The notes under the pieces: model-generated
What the model was told of the DNA's origin: nothing
The model's database searches: none
What the model saw: the letters and a program-made list of their open reading frames with translations, nothing else
Origin: Albibacterium sp035514885
GTDB lineage: Bacteria; Bacteroidota; Bacteroidia; Sphingobacteriales; Sphingobacteriaceae
Direction of reading: 5' to 3'
Assembly: GCF_035514885.1 (NCBI RefSeq)
Contig: NZ_DATJCH010000012.1
Coordinates: 124,001-188,000, forward strand
DNA length: 64,000 bases
Made by a program: the position numbers and the translations under genes
Shown: positions 24,422-32,963 of the stretch, in pieces
How positions within the stretch are numbered: position 1 is the stretch's first letter
Layout: every line of letters begins with the position of its first letter

Positions 24422-25423
24422 TTGAAAGGCTTTCTTAGCATTCTAATACTAAGTACTTGTTTGGTTTTCTGGTCCTTCCAGGATTCCAAGCAGGTACATT
24501 TTTCATTTAATGGTCGGGCACAAGGTACCACTTATTTAATTTCGTATTATCATGATAATGAGAAGGTTACTCAAAATCAGATTGATAGTGTTCTGCAAGT
24601 GATTGATCATTCTATGTCTTTATACAGATCCAATTCATTGATTTCAACTATCAACGAATCTACACAAGGAGGAGAATTAGACTTCCATTTTCAACAAGTC
24701 CTGAAAAGAGCTTTTCAAATTAATAAAGAAACGGACGGTATATTTGATGTCACTGTTGCACCACTCGTTGCAGTCTGGGGTTTCTCTGCTGACAAAATCA
24801 CAAAACTTCCGGACAGTAATCAAATAGCGCAAATTCTGCCATTTGTTGGTATGGAAAATATTCAGCTAACTGGAAGCTATTTAAAAAAACTAAAGCCCGA
24901 AGTTAAAATTGATTTAAATGGGATTGCTCAAGGTTATACGGTTGATGTTATAGCAAATTTTTTACTAGCCAACGGCATAAAGAACTTTTTGGTTGAACTG
25001 GGAGGGGAGCTAAGAGTTGAAGGTAATAAGCCGAATGGGGAAGATTTCAAAATAGGTATTGAAGGGCCTGTAAATTCTAATGAAGTTACTATAAAGCATG
25101 TCGCTATTATCAAAGGAAAAGCATTAACGACCTCGGGAAGTTACCGAAATTATATAGAATATGGAGCAGAGAAACTGCCCCATATTATTAATCCCAAAAC
25201 AGGTTATCCTGTGCATTCAGAAATTTTATCTGTCACTGTACTTGCCAAAGATGCTATATCTGCCGATGGTTATGACAATGCTCTTTTATCTATGGGGATA
25301 AAGGATGCTTTTAGTTTTTTAGATCAGCACACTGATTTAGAAGCCTACTTTGTGTATAAAAATGAACAAGGTAGTATCGTTGATACCATGACTAATGGTT
25401 TTAAGGCAATCTTAAAAAACTAA
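24422..25423 (+). CDS. apbE: FAD:protein FMN transferase (ApbE-like)
   Basis: ApbE flavinylates target proteins in the periplasm or traffics flavin there. The family motifs are visible: NGRAQGTTYLISYY, DVTVAPLVAVWGF, KIDLNGIAQGYTVDVIA, FLVELGGELRVEG, TSGSYRNY and HIINPKTGYPVHSE. The start is uncertain. The longest in-frame option, an ATG at 24335, overlaps the previous gene by 77 bp. I chose a TTG 11 bp after that gene's stop because it gives a compact export signal (LKGFLSILILSTC) with a lipobox-like Cys. The ATGs at 24359 and 24365 are alternatives. It is the third gene of the operon with the FGE-like and Tat oxidoreductase genes. Confidence 0.9.
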   Translation: MKGFLSILILSTCLVFWSFQDSKQVHFSFNGRAQGTTYLISYYHDNEKVTQNQIDSVLQVIDHSMSLYRSNSLISTINESTQGGELDFHFQQVLKRAFQINKETDGIFDVTVAPLVAVWGFSADKITKLPDSNQIAQILPFVGMENIQLTGSYLKKLKPEVKIDLNGIAQGYTVDVIANFLLANGIKNFLVELGGELRVEGNKPNGEDFKIGIEGPVNSNEVTIKHVAIIKGKALTTSGSYRNYIEYGAEKLPHIINPKTGYPVHSEILSVTVLAKDAISADGYDNALLSMGIKDAFSFLDQHTDLEAYFVYKNEQGSIVDTMTNGFKAILKN

Positions 25424-25432
25424 GCCGTTATG

Positions 25433-26410
25433 CTATAATAAAGATTTTCGAAGCTCTTCTGCCGACTTTGGAGATAGATACCCTAATGGAATATCAAATA
25501 CAGTTCGAGCTCCTGTTTGTCCTTCTTTTGCCATCTTGCCTATCGCTCTTGTATAAGCTACCAAAACGCTGGCTGTAAATTCAGGATTGCTTTCTAAATC
25601 TAAACTAAATTCAATTCTTTGTTTCGATCCATTTCCAGTAATGCCAGAACGGAAGACAACCCCTCCATGAGGCATACCCGAATGATTTGCTAGTAATTCT
25701 TCTTCAGTGATAAAATTCACAGTAGTTTGATACTCATCAAAATAATGCGGCATTGTAGTAATGTTGTTTTCAATTTCTGATAAATCGCTGCCCTCTTTTG
25801 CAACAACATAACAAACTCTTTGATGTTTCTCGGCTGTCGAAAGTTGAGGGTTTTCCCCAGCACGCACCTTTTCAATCGCGCTGTCAATGGGTATAGTATA
25901 TTGAACCGCATTTTTAACACCGGGAACTCGCCTTACTGCATCCGAATGACCTTGACTTAAACCCTTTCCCCAAAAAGTATAATCTTCTCCTTGTGGTAAA
26001 ATGCTCTGACCAAGTAATCTAGCCATCGAAAATAGCCCAGGATCCCAGCCTGTAGAAATTAAACTCAATGTATTACTAGATTTAGTGCTTTCGTCGACCA
26101 GTTTGAAGTATTCTGGGATTTTAGCATGTGTATCAAAGCTATCTACGGTATTAAACAGTTTGGAAATCATTGACACTTGCTCTGGTAAATCCTTTGCAGA
26201 ACCTCCACAGAGAATCATTACATCAATTTTGTCTTTGAAATTTTCAATTTGCGAGATGGAAACTACTTTAGAGTCAGTATTCAATTCAGTAGGAGTTCTT
26301 CTTGTAAAAATAGCAATCAGCTCCATATCCGGATTTTGCAGAATTGCTAATTCAACGCCTTTTCCTAGGTTACCGTATCCAACAATACCAACTCTTAAAA
26401 TATCATTCAT
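25433..26410 (-). CDS. ddh: meso-Diaminopimelate D-dehydrogenase
   Basis: Ddh reductively aminates tetrahydrodipicolinate to meso-diaminopimelate with NADPH and ammonia, a one-step branch of lysine and peptidoglycan synthesis. The 325-residue protein shows the Rossmann start RVGIVGYGNLGKGVELAIL, the CGGSAKDLP loop, LISTGWDPGLFSMARLLGQS with the substrate-binding Trp/Asp, FWGKGLSQGHSDAVRRVPGV and the C-terminal MPHGGVVFRSG. It is cytosolic. It is convergent with apbE, with only 9 bp between the stop codons, and no terminator is visible. Confidence 0.94.
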   Translation of the reverse strand: MNDILRVGIVGYGNLGKGVELAILQNPDMELIAIFTRRTPTELNTDSKVVSISQIENFKDKIDVMILCGGSAKDLPEQVSMISKLFNTVDSFDTHAKIPEYFKLVDESTKSSNTLSLISTGWDPGLFSMARLLGQSILPQGEDYTFWGKGLSQGHSDAVRRVPGVKNAVQYTIPIDSAIEKVRAGENPQLSTAEKHQRVCYVVAKEGSDLSEIENNITTMPHYFDEYQTTVNFITEEELLANHSGMPHGGVVFRSGITGNGSKQRIEFSLDLESNPEFTASVLVAYTRAIGKMAKEGQTGARTVFDIPLGYLSPKSAEELRKSLL

Positions 26411-26495
26411 AATGTTCGTCTTTTTATTTGTTTATGCAGCGAAGTTAAATAAAAAGTAAATATGAACGGATATTCAATTGTCGGGGGTATAAAAC

Positions 26496-27071
26496 TCAGA
26501 TTCTTAATGACCCGCGAAACCCCCTGGCAGCATAATACGAGTCTGCACCGTTGTGATATGTGAAAACCTTGTCGTAGCGACGATCGCAAAAGAGAGCACC
26601 GCCACGTTTTCTCACATCCGAAGGAGTTATAATCCAGCTCGATGTTTTTGTGTCGAAATCTCCCAACTGCTGCAATGTTCGATACTCTTCTTCGGTTAAA
26701 AGTTCTATTCCCATGGCAGATGCCATATCTAAAGCAGTATTTTCAGGTTTATGAGCCTTTCTTGCATCCAGCGCTTCGCGGTCATAGCAAATACTTCTGC
26801 GACCTTTTGGGCTTTCTGCTGAACAGTCGTAGAAAATATATTCGTCAGTTTTTTTATCGTACGCAACCACATCTGGCTCACCACCGGTTATTTCCATGTC
26901 ATCCAGTGACCATAGTTTTTCAGGGTTGGCTTCTAGTTTGGTTTGAATTTTACTCCATTCTAAGCCCTTATGGCGAATTCTATTTTTCTCAAAGCGTGAT
27001 TTTAATACGGCAAGTAGTTCTTCGCGCTGCTCTGATGAAAGTTCCTTTTTATTACTAATTCTGTTGCTCAT
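26496..27071 (-). CDS. DUF4256 family protein
   Basis: This 191-residue soluble protein matches DUF4256, a conserved family without a known function. Typical blocks are LLAVLKSRFEKNRIRHKGLE, SLDDMEITGGEPDVVAYD, SAESPKGRRSICYDREALDA and the end GGALFCDRRYDKVFTYHNGA. No signal peptide or membrane helix is seen. It stands alone between ddh and the ThiF-GNAT-kinase operon, on the same strand as both but with gaps of 74-85 bp. Confidence 0.8.
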   Translation of the reverse strand: MSNRISNKKELSSEQREELLAVLKSRFEKNRIRHKGLEWSKIQTKLEANPEKLWSLDDMEITGGEPDVVAYDKKTDEYIFYDCSAESPKGRRSICYDREALDARKAHKPENTALDMASAMGIELLTEEEYRTLQQLGDFDTKTSSWIITPSDVRKRGGALFCDRRYDKVFTYHNGADSYYAARGFRGSLRI

Positions 27072-27145
27072 AACTTATAGATTAAATTATTTCGATTCAC
27101 AGCTCTCAAGTACTAAGATACAAAAGTCATAATTAGTGCTGATCC

Positions 27146-27613
27146 TTACTCAAAAAATCTAAAATAGGGTCTGCTTGTAAAAGGAGAAAACTCCCAGGGG
27201 ATGGATGTGAAAATAATAAACAGTGCTATAGAATACCAAATTGCTGTTGATTTGAATTTATCTCTATCATTCTTTTTTCTTCTGGCTATTCCTGCACCCG
27301 CAGTTATCAGAGTCATCGCTATCATCATCATCGTTATATGCTCCATTCCAAAAAAACGAAGTTGTGTTTGATGGATGCTTTCTTTAAAGTTATGTAGAAA
27401 GTAATCAACTATCGGACTAATATAATAAAGCCATAAACCAATAATTAATTGTGTATGAGCAATAGAAACTGTGATAATCCGTATTGTTTTATCAGATTTA
27501 GTATAGGGTTTGTTTTTTAGCCAACCTCTGTAGGCGAGGTAAATAGAAATAATTAAACTTATCAAAACAAACCATCGAATTAAGGAATGTAATGTTAATA
27601 GTGTTAAATACAT
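27146..27613 (-). CDS. Four-helix membrane protein, end of the ThiF-GNAT-kinase operon
   Basis: The 155-residue protein has four hydrophobic helices (about 5-27, 45-65, 90-110, 125-143). His residues sit within or at the ends of helices (LLTLHSLIRW, IAHTQLIIGLW, GMEHITMMMIA). That pattern recalls small cytochrome-b-like proteins, but heme binding is only a guess. The gene starts 2 bp after the histidine kinase stop codon and is thus the last gene of a four-gene operon. I do not recognise a named family. It could be a membrane partner of the kinase. Confidence 0.7.
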   Translation of the reverse strand: MYLTLLTLHSLIRWFVLISLIISIYLAYRGWLKNKPYTKSDKTIRIITVSIAHTQLIIGLWLYYISPIVDYFLHNFKESIHQTQLRFFGMEHITMMMIAMTLITAGAGIARRKKNDRDKFKSTAIWYSIALFIIFTSIPWEFSPFTSRPYFRFFE

Positions 27614-27615
27614 GT

Positions 27616-29784
27616 TTAGATATCACTTTGTTTAATAGGTATTTTTACAATAAACTCAGAGCCCTCTCCAAGTGTTGAATTAAGGGTAATCTCACCTTGA
27701 TGCTTTAGCACAGTTTGATGTACAATCGACAAACCAAGACCTGTTCCTTCTCCAACATCTTTGGTTGTAAAGAAAGGATCAAAGATTTTATTTCGGATAC
27801 TCTCATCAATACCGTCACCGTTGTCCTTTATTGTAATGTAGACAAAATCCTCTTCCTGATAAGTGCTAACTTCTAATTCTGCACCCGGTTTGTTGCCAAA
27901 TTTCTTTTTTAAAGCATAAGATGCATTCGTTAATAAGTTCAGGAATACTTGATTAAGCTTACCCGCATAACACTCTACAAGAGGTAGCTTGCCATAATTT
28001 GTTTTTAAATTGATAGTATCCTTCAATGAGCTATCAAGAATCACCAAAGTTGATTGCATTCCCAAGTTAATATCTGCCAATTTTAAATCATCTTCATCAA
28101 CGCGCGAGAAGATGCGTAAGCTCTTCACAATACCTGCAGTTCTATTGGCACCTTCCTCAATCCCCATTAAAAGAGATTGGATTTCTTCTTTTACATATTC
28201 AATTTCTAAATCTTCTTTAATTTTTTCTATTTCATCCTTTTTGTCAAAGAAAGGAGAAGGGGATAGACCAATACGTTCTAATTCTCCAAGAGCTTGAAAA
28301 ACCTGATCCAAATCCCTTCTCAGAGGTGTTACGCTAGCCGTAACGAAGTTAATAGGGTTATTGATTTCATGCGCAATACCGGCAGTTAACATACCCAGAG
28401 AAGCCAGCTTCTCAGTTTCGATCAGCTGTGTTTGTGCTAGCTTTAGATCCCGTAAAGACTTCTCAAGATTATCGTTTGATTTAACCAAATCAATGGTTCT
28501 GGCGTTTACTTCCTTTTCAAGAAAAACATTCTGTTCTTTGATAATTCTTTCGTTCTCTTTTAAAGTTTCTAAAGCCTGTGCCTGCGAATCTTCTTTTTCT
28601 TTTCGATAGGTATTTATTTCATCCGCAAGAGCGAAAGAAAGTAATACAATCTGAATAATGGATCCCAACATCAAGATATAGGGAGAATATACGCTATAAG
28701 GGATAATAATTGTGAAATTCGTCAGTACAAAAATGATAATACATACAAAGAATAAAGCAAATGCTATTAAGAAAAATTTAGCAGGCTTATAATTCATTCG
28801 CATGATAACAAAGGCAATATACATAGCATATATAGCACCTGCCAAGGCAATAAGCTGAAGTATTTTTACTCCAATGACATTGAACCCAGACATCCCCAGA
28901 ATTGTTGCCCCGATACATAAGAAAATATAGATATTAATACCTTTATCCAGTTTGGGAGTAAACGAACGTGTATGTAAAAAACTCTTGATAAAAAAGGCTG
29001 TTGATAAACCAGATAGCATAGGCACTAGAAAGGTGCTGTTTAATGCTAAAAAGGGACTGTCAGGCCATAGGTATTTGAATGCAAAACCGTGAAAGTTTAT
29101 TTGAACTAAACCAACACATAATATGAATAATATGTAATAGATGTAGCTTACGTTTTTTACTGTAAAGTAAATAAAAATATGGTAAAGAGCCATAATAAGG
29201 ATCATTCCAATGTAGATTCCGATCAGAAAGGACCTGTTCGATTCCCAACGCGATATAGTTAATTCATTACCCACATAAAAAGATGTCTGCAGTTGATCTT
29301 TTGATTGGATACTAATGTAAAAGTCGCGTGAGGTATCATAGGGTATCGTTACTGGGAAAATAAAATTAGGGCTTTCCCTGAAGCGATCTTCATACGGTTT
29401 ATATTCCCCTAAATCTCTACTTTTCCATTCACCAGATGTATCATCTCTCGTATAAAGGCTAATCTTATCAATAGAAGGCTGAGATGCCATTAAAAAGAGA
29501 TCCTCATCTTTCGTTTGGTTCTTAATCTGAAATTTAATCCAAACTTTGTAATCTGTAATTCCGTAATTGAGATTGGAATCGTTATCTAACAGGAAGGGTT
29601 TATCAACAATCTCATTAATTGTTAATTCTCGTGTTTTGTCAATATATACACTAACACCTTTGTTAATCCCTAAAAGCTCTTTATTATTATCAAAAATATA
29701 ATTGACTATACCATCCCTGGCATAACTAATATTGCTATTGAGAAGCAGCAAAATTAGGAGTAAATAATATTTTTTAATAATCAT
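27616..29784 (-). CDS. 7TM-DISM sensor histidine kinase
   Basis: The 722-residue kinase has a signal peptide (ending NISYA), an extracellular 7TMR-DISMED2-type beta-domain (about 35-170), a seven-helix 7TMR-DISM membrane block (about 185-390), a coiled coil (395-455), a HisKA domain with phospho-acceptor His472 in GIAHEINNPINFV, and a HATPase domain with NLLTNASYAL (N box), IKDNGDGID and GEGTGLGLSIV. The extracellular domain of this family is thought to bind small ligands such as carbohydrates. It overlaps the GNAT gene by 4 bp. The divergent receiver-only protein at 31.8 kb is the likely phosphorylation partner. Confidence 0.93.
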   Translation of the reverse strand: MIIKKYYLLLILLLLNSNISYARDGIVNYIFDNNKELLGINKGVSVYIDKTRELTINEIVDKPFLLDNDSNLNYGITDYKVWIKFQIKNQTKDEDLFLMASQPSIDKISLYTRDDTSGEWKSRDLGEYKPYEDRFRESPNFIFPVTIPYDTSRDFYISIQSKDQLQTSFYVGNELTISRWESNRSFLIGIYIGMILIMALYHIFIYFTVKNVSYIYYILFILCVGLVQINFHGFAFKYLWPDSPFLALNSTFLVPMLSGLSTAFFIKSFLHTRSFTPKLDKGINIYIFLCIGATILGMSGFNVIGVKILQLIALAGAIYAMYIAFVIMRMNYKPAKFFLIAFALFFVCIIIFVLTNFTIIIPYSVYSPYILMLGSIIQIVLLSFALADEINTYRKEKEDSQAQALETLKENERIIKEQNVFLEKEVNARTIDLVKSNDNLEKSLRDLKLAQTQLIETEKLASLGMLTAGIAHEINNPINFVTASVTPLRRDLDQVFQALGELERIGLSPSPFFDKKDEIEKIKEDLEIEYVKEEIQSLLMGIEEGANRTAGIVKSLRIFSRVDEDDLKLADINLGMQSTLVILDSSLKDTINLKTNYGKLPLVECYAGKLNQVFLNLLTNASYALKKKFGNKPGAELEVSTYQEEDFVYITIKDNGDGIDESIRNKIFDPFFTTKDVGEGTGLGLSIVHQTVLKHQGEITLNSTLGEGSEFIVKIPIKQSDI

Positions 29785-30488
29785 ATTTTCTTCACCAAGT
29801 TAGGTATCTTTAAATTGTATTCAACTTCAAAAGTTCCTTTTGGTCCTTTTTCCATTATGAATTGATGAAAATTTTCCCGAAGAGAAAGAATTTTCTCTCT
29901 TTCTGTAGGATCGGCAGTGCTTAAATCATAAATATTTCTTAACCTCATTGCAGTAGCAATCAGATCATCTTTCGGATAGAAAAAGAGACCCTTATCTCCC
30001 AAAGACTCTTCAACAACTGCACCCACTCGTTTACCCATTCTAACAGTAATGGGTGCGCAAAGAACAAAAATGCTTTTTAAAGATAGCTGCGATGCGATGG
30101 CAGCTCCCACACGAGATAAAATGTAACTCCCGATACCCATTCCTGCAACCTCTCTCGAATTCCAAAGACCACATAGCTCACAAGTTCCACCCGATAGCTG
30201 ATCTTCTTTCACCATCTCGTAAATTCCATTATCATATTTACCCAAGGCATCTTCTATGGGTAAACTATATTGGCCGGTAACAACCTGTAGTCTTGCGCCG
30301 CCGTATACAATTTTTGTTTTCGGGTCCTCAACTAAAATAACATTGGTATTATAGTCATCTACCCATTCTTGTCTATTGGAGGTAATTTTGGTTATACCAA
30401 AGATTTCAAGTAGTTTTTTATGACCAACAATAAATTTCTCACAAGCTTCTGGATCATCCGGGGCTCTGAAGGTTCTTATCTGAATCAT
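29781..30488 (-). CDS. GNAT-like acyltransferase, possibly N-acyl amino acid synthase type
   Basis: The 235-residue protein starts with MIQIRTFRAPDDPEACEKFI and contains an acyl-CoA-binding-like segment SREVAGMGIGSYILSRVGAA (the R/QxxGxG/A-type loop), preceded by the acidic strand CELCGLWNS. The layout GGARLQVV, LPIEDALG, then an E/C-L-x-x-L-W strand before the CoA loop recalls FeeM/autoinducer-synthase-like GNATs that make N-acyl amino acids. This is inferred from pattern and not certain. It is sandwiched between an E1-like gene (11 bp upstream) and a sensor kinase (4-bp overlap), so it is part of one functional unit. Confidence 0.75.
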   Translation of the reverse strand: MIQIRTFRAPDDPEACEKFIVGHKKLLEIFGITKITSNRQEWVDDYNTNVILVEDPKTKIVYGGARLQVVTGQYSLPIEDALGKYDNGIYEMVKEDQLSGGTCELCGLWNSREVAGMGIGSYILSRVGAAIASQLSLKSIFVLCAPITVRMGKRVGAVVEESLGDKGLFFYPKDDLIATAMRLRNIYDLSTADPTEREKILSLRENFHQFIMEKGPKGTFEVEYNLKIPNLVKKI

Positions 30489-30499
30489 TTTAGAAAAGG

Positions 30500-31702
30500 T
30501 TATGAGGGTTGATTTACCTTATTATTACTTGCTACTACCAATTCGTCAAAATCTACGAAATATCTTCCCGAATCTTTAAAATGATTCAATAAAATCCGTC
30601 TGCAAGTATCTGTTACCATCGCTCCACCCAAAGTTACAGCTGATGCTAATTGCGGCCAGCCTACAATTGTTTTGTTCATATTAGCTAAAGACTGTTTCAT
30701 CTTTGTGGAAACATTTTCGATTCCGATGATTTGAGCCAAAAAAGATATCTTTTGTTCCACAGCCAAGTCTGCAAATTTAGCAATTAATTCTTCAGGTGTT
30801 AAATTTTCAAGCTCTTTTGTTCTTCCATGAAATATTGGTCTACTTGGTTCTAAATCAAATCGTTCCACATCCAGCATTCCCCGGTCATTCGTGTCCATTA
30901 CGACTGGTATTTGGTGCTTTTTAGCCATAATTCTACTTAGCACTTTGATTTCCAAGCCATCACATTCTTCTACCAAAATATCAATGGCGCCATTATCTCT
31001 AAAGAACTTATCAATGTTATTGATCGTTAATCCTTCAGTAAAACAAGTTACCTCAATAAAAGGATCTAATTCGGCAATTTGTCGCGCGGCAATTATTACC
31101 TTGCTCATTCCCAAATCCTGTACGCCAACTCTTAGCCGGTTCATATTGCTTAACTCAATATCGTCAAAGTCGGCTAAATGCAGTGCACCAATGGTGCGTT
31201 CCATTGCAAGCGTAAGTGCAATACTTTGTCCTACCGATAAGCCGATAATGCCAATCTTCTTTCCTTTCAACAGTTCAATTTCTTCTGGCGTAATCTTATA
31301 CATATTCCTGTTGGTTCGCACTTTAATAAATTCCTCTTTATCTAATAAGTGGACTAAATTATTTGACCATGGATAGTATACCCAAACGCCATATTTGCTT
31401 AAATCCTGCGATTTAATATGATCTTTTACTAAATCATCCATCTCATCCTTGTTTAATCTTTTTCCTGGATTCGACAGTTTTATGAGCTCCGTAAGTTGAC
31501 TATATATTGTATCGTACTGTATTATGTTATTATTTGAACGAAGCAGCTCTTGAAATGCTTCGTAGTCGTTAGAATCATTCAATCTGTAAAACAGAGGCTT
31601 ATAGTTTGAATTTAGGTTATTAGTCATTCGTGAACGTATAAAAGGGTTTAGTATGAATAAAGATACTTTCTTTTTGGGAAATAAGGAGCTAATATTGAAC
31701 AT
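30500..31702 (-). CDS. ThiF/E1-like adenylating protein
   Basis: The 400-residue protein has an N-terminal helical region (1-150) of unknown fold and a ThiF/MoeB-type domain: ATP-binding loop KKIGIIGLSVGQSIALTLAM, HLADFDDIELSNMNRLRVGV with the Asp and Arg of E1 enzymes, then DLGMSKVIIAARQIAELDPF. The CxxC zinc pairs and an obvious catalytic Cys of MoeB/ThiF are missing, so thiolation chemistry is unlikely and adenylation alone is possible. It recalls the Rv1355c-type family, but no nitroreductase domain is attached. It is the first gene of the operon. An alternative start at Met26 (31627) is possible. Confidence 0.82.
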   Translation of the reverse strand: MFNISSLFPKKKVSLFILNPFIRSRMTNNLNSNYKPLFYRLNDSNDYEAFQELLRSNNNIIQYDTIYSQLTELIKLSNPGKRLNKDEMDDLVKDHIKSQDLSKYGVWVYYPWSNNLVHLLDKEEFIKVRTNRNMYKITPEEIELLKGKKIGIIGLSVGQSIALTLAMERTIGALHLADFDDIELSNMNRLRVGVQDLGMSKVIIAARQIAELDPFIEVTCFTEGLTINNIDKFFRDNGAIDILVEECDGLEIKVLSRIMAKKHQIPVVMDTNDRGMLDVERFDLEPSRPIFHGRTKELENLTPEELIAKFADLAVEQKISFLAQIIGIENVSTKMKQSLANMNKTIVGWPQLASAVTLGGAMVTDTCRRILLNHFKDSGRYFVDFDELVVASNNKVNQPS

Positions 31703-31820
31703 ATTAATTTTGAAATAATAGCTCTTTGATAGAAATCGGCAACCTATCGAAAAAGTTTTTTGTGAAAAACACTATTTTAGTATTAACTTTATTGGATATA
31801 ACTATTAAGTAGGGAAATTT

Positions 31821-32285
31821 ATGGCAGAGAAGGCAATATCAATATTATATGTGGATGATGAGATGATTAATCTGTTATCCTTTCGGGCTGTTTATCGATC
31901 CAAGTATAATATCCTTACAGCTATTAGTGGCGAGGAAGGCCTAGAGATCCTGGATAAAAACGAAGTGCATATTGTTATTACCGATCAACGTATGCCCAAT
32001 ATGACCGGAGTTGAGTTTCTTGAAAAGGTCATTGAAAAGCATCCGGCCCCTATGCGAATACTTTTAACTGGTTATACAGATATGTCTGCTATTATAGCGG
32101 CAGTTAATAAAGGAAACATCTATCATTACTTAAATAAGCCTTGGGATGATAAAGAAATGGCAAGGATTATTGAAGAAGCCTACGATGTTTATCTTAAAAA
32201 AATTGAAATCATGAATGAAAATAAGGAACTCTCAATTACCAATTCTCAGCTAGAGTTTCTGCTTCGTCAAAAACTGCTCTCTTAA
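31821..32285 (+). CDS. Single-domain response regulator
   Basis: The 154-residue protein is one CheY-like receiver domain with acidic pocket Asp11/Asp12 (LYVDDE), phospho-acceptor Asp55 in VITDQRMP, Thr83 in LLTGYTD and Lys106 in LNKPWDD. About 35 residues of helix follow (KIEIMNENKELSITNSQLEF), probably a coiled coil for dimerisation. It has no DNA-binding or enzymatic output domain. It is divergent, with a gap of 118 bp, from the ThiF-GNAT-kinase operon and is probably the partner of that kinase. What it controls is unknown. Confidence 0.9.
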   Translation: MAEKAISILYVDDEMINLLSFRAVYRSKYNILTAISGEEGLEILDKNEVHIVITDQRMPNMTGVEFLEKVIEKHPAPMRILLTGYTDMSAIIAAVNKGNIYHYLNKPWDDKEMARIIEEAYDVYLKKIEIMNENKELSITNSQLEFLLRQKLLS

Positions 32286-32302
32286 AAAATATAAGTAAGG
32301 TC

Positions 32303-32725
32303 TTATTTCTGATGCATGTTACCTTTAGCAATAAGGGCTTTATAACTTTGCTCGTTTTCAAAATAGGCTACTTCTCCATGGTCTCCGACCAAGACAATAT
32401 AGGCATCCGCTTTATCTACCCCTTTTAACGTGTATAAATCAATCGAAGTGCGTGTTGCTTTCTCTTTGGGTATGCGTTTTTGACACAATTCACAACTGGC
32501 ATAATATGTTTTTCCTTCAAAAGTCACCGCCGTCTGTGGTGCGCCCATATAGATGTTGGTGACCATACAAACTTCGTTGTTTGGGACATGATCGCCTATT
32601 TGAGGAACACTTGTTGCCTGTTCTGTAGATGCTTCGCTACCTTTATTGCCAAAATTACAAGCAGTTAAAATTACCGATGTTAATATAGCGATACTGAAAT
32701 ATTTTATTTTACTTATCATATCCAT
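32303..32725 (-). CDS. Lipoprotein with TRASH-like CxxC domain
   Basis: The 140-residue protein has a lipoprotein signal with Cys in VILTACNFG. The body VCMVTNIYMGAPQTAV, TYYASCELCQKRIPKEKAT and VAYFENEQSYKALI resembles the TRASH/YHS-type metal-binding module of small Bacteroidota lipoproteins (sometimes named MlpB-like). The CELC pair and the upstream Cys in VCMV are the likely metal ligands. A role in copper or other metal handling is inferred from that resemblance only. It stands alone, convergent with the response regulator. A TAAATTTG box lies 5 bp upstream of the first ATG, so Met3 may be the true start. Confidence 0.7.
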   Translation of the reverse strand: MDMISKIKYFSIAILTSVILTACNFGNKGSEASTEQATSVPQIGDHVPNNEVCMVTNIYMGAPQTAVTFEGKTYYASCELCQKRIPKEKATRTSIDLYTLKGVDKADAYIVLVGDHGEVAYFENEQSYKALIAKGNMHQK

Positions 32726-32817
32726 TCTTCAAATTTAAGCTTTTCCATTATTCAATTATACTCCATTCGCTAAAATATAAACTCTCCGAGAATGACTTCT
32801 ATCTCGATTTATTCAAA

Positions 32818-32910
32818 CAGGGACCAAACAGGGACCAAACAGGGGCAAGACTCGCATTTTGCCCCTGTCTGAACCTTGGTTGATCCTTGTTCAACCCTTG
32901 TCTGATTTGT
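32818..32910. repeat. Repeat-rich leader of the DUF6266 gene
   Basis: CAGGGACCAAA occurs twice in tandem, followed by a degenerate third copy CAGGGGCAAGA. CAGGGGCAA (32840-32848) and TTGCCCCTG (32859-32867) form a perfect 9-bp stem with a 10-nt loop. The right side continues with degenerate copies (TTGATCCTTG, TTCAACCCTTG, TCTGATTTG) that partly complement the left repeats, so the whole block can fold into a long imperfect hairpin. Confidence 0.6.
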
Positions 32911-32963
32911 TTATGAGTAAAGGAATGGTTATCTTAAGGGTTGATCAATTTAAGAATAAGGCT

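Noticed and set aside
26642..27058. 138-codon open frame on the plus strand
   Set aside because: It lies antisense within the DUF4256 gene, has no family-like motif, and the minus-strand protein is clearly conserved.
30891..31376. 161-codon open frame on the plus strand
   Set aside because: It is antisense to the E1-like ThiF gene, whose ATP-binding motifs are clear. The plus frame shows low-complexity Ser/Ile-rich sequence.
32818..32910. CAGGGACCAAA repeats as a CRISPR or integron site
   Set aside because: Only two exact copies without spacers, and no cas or integrase gene nearby.
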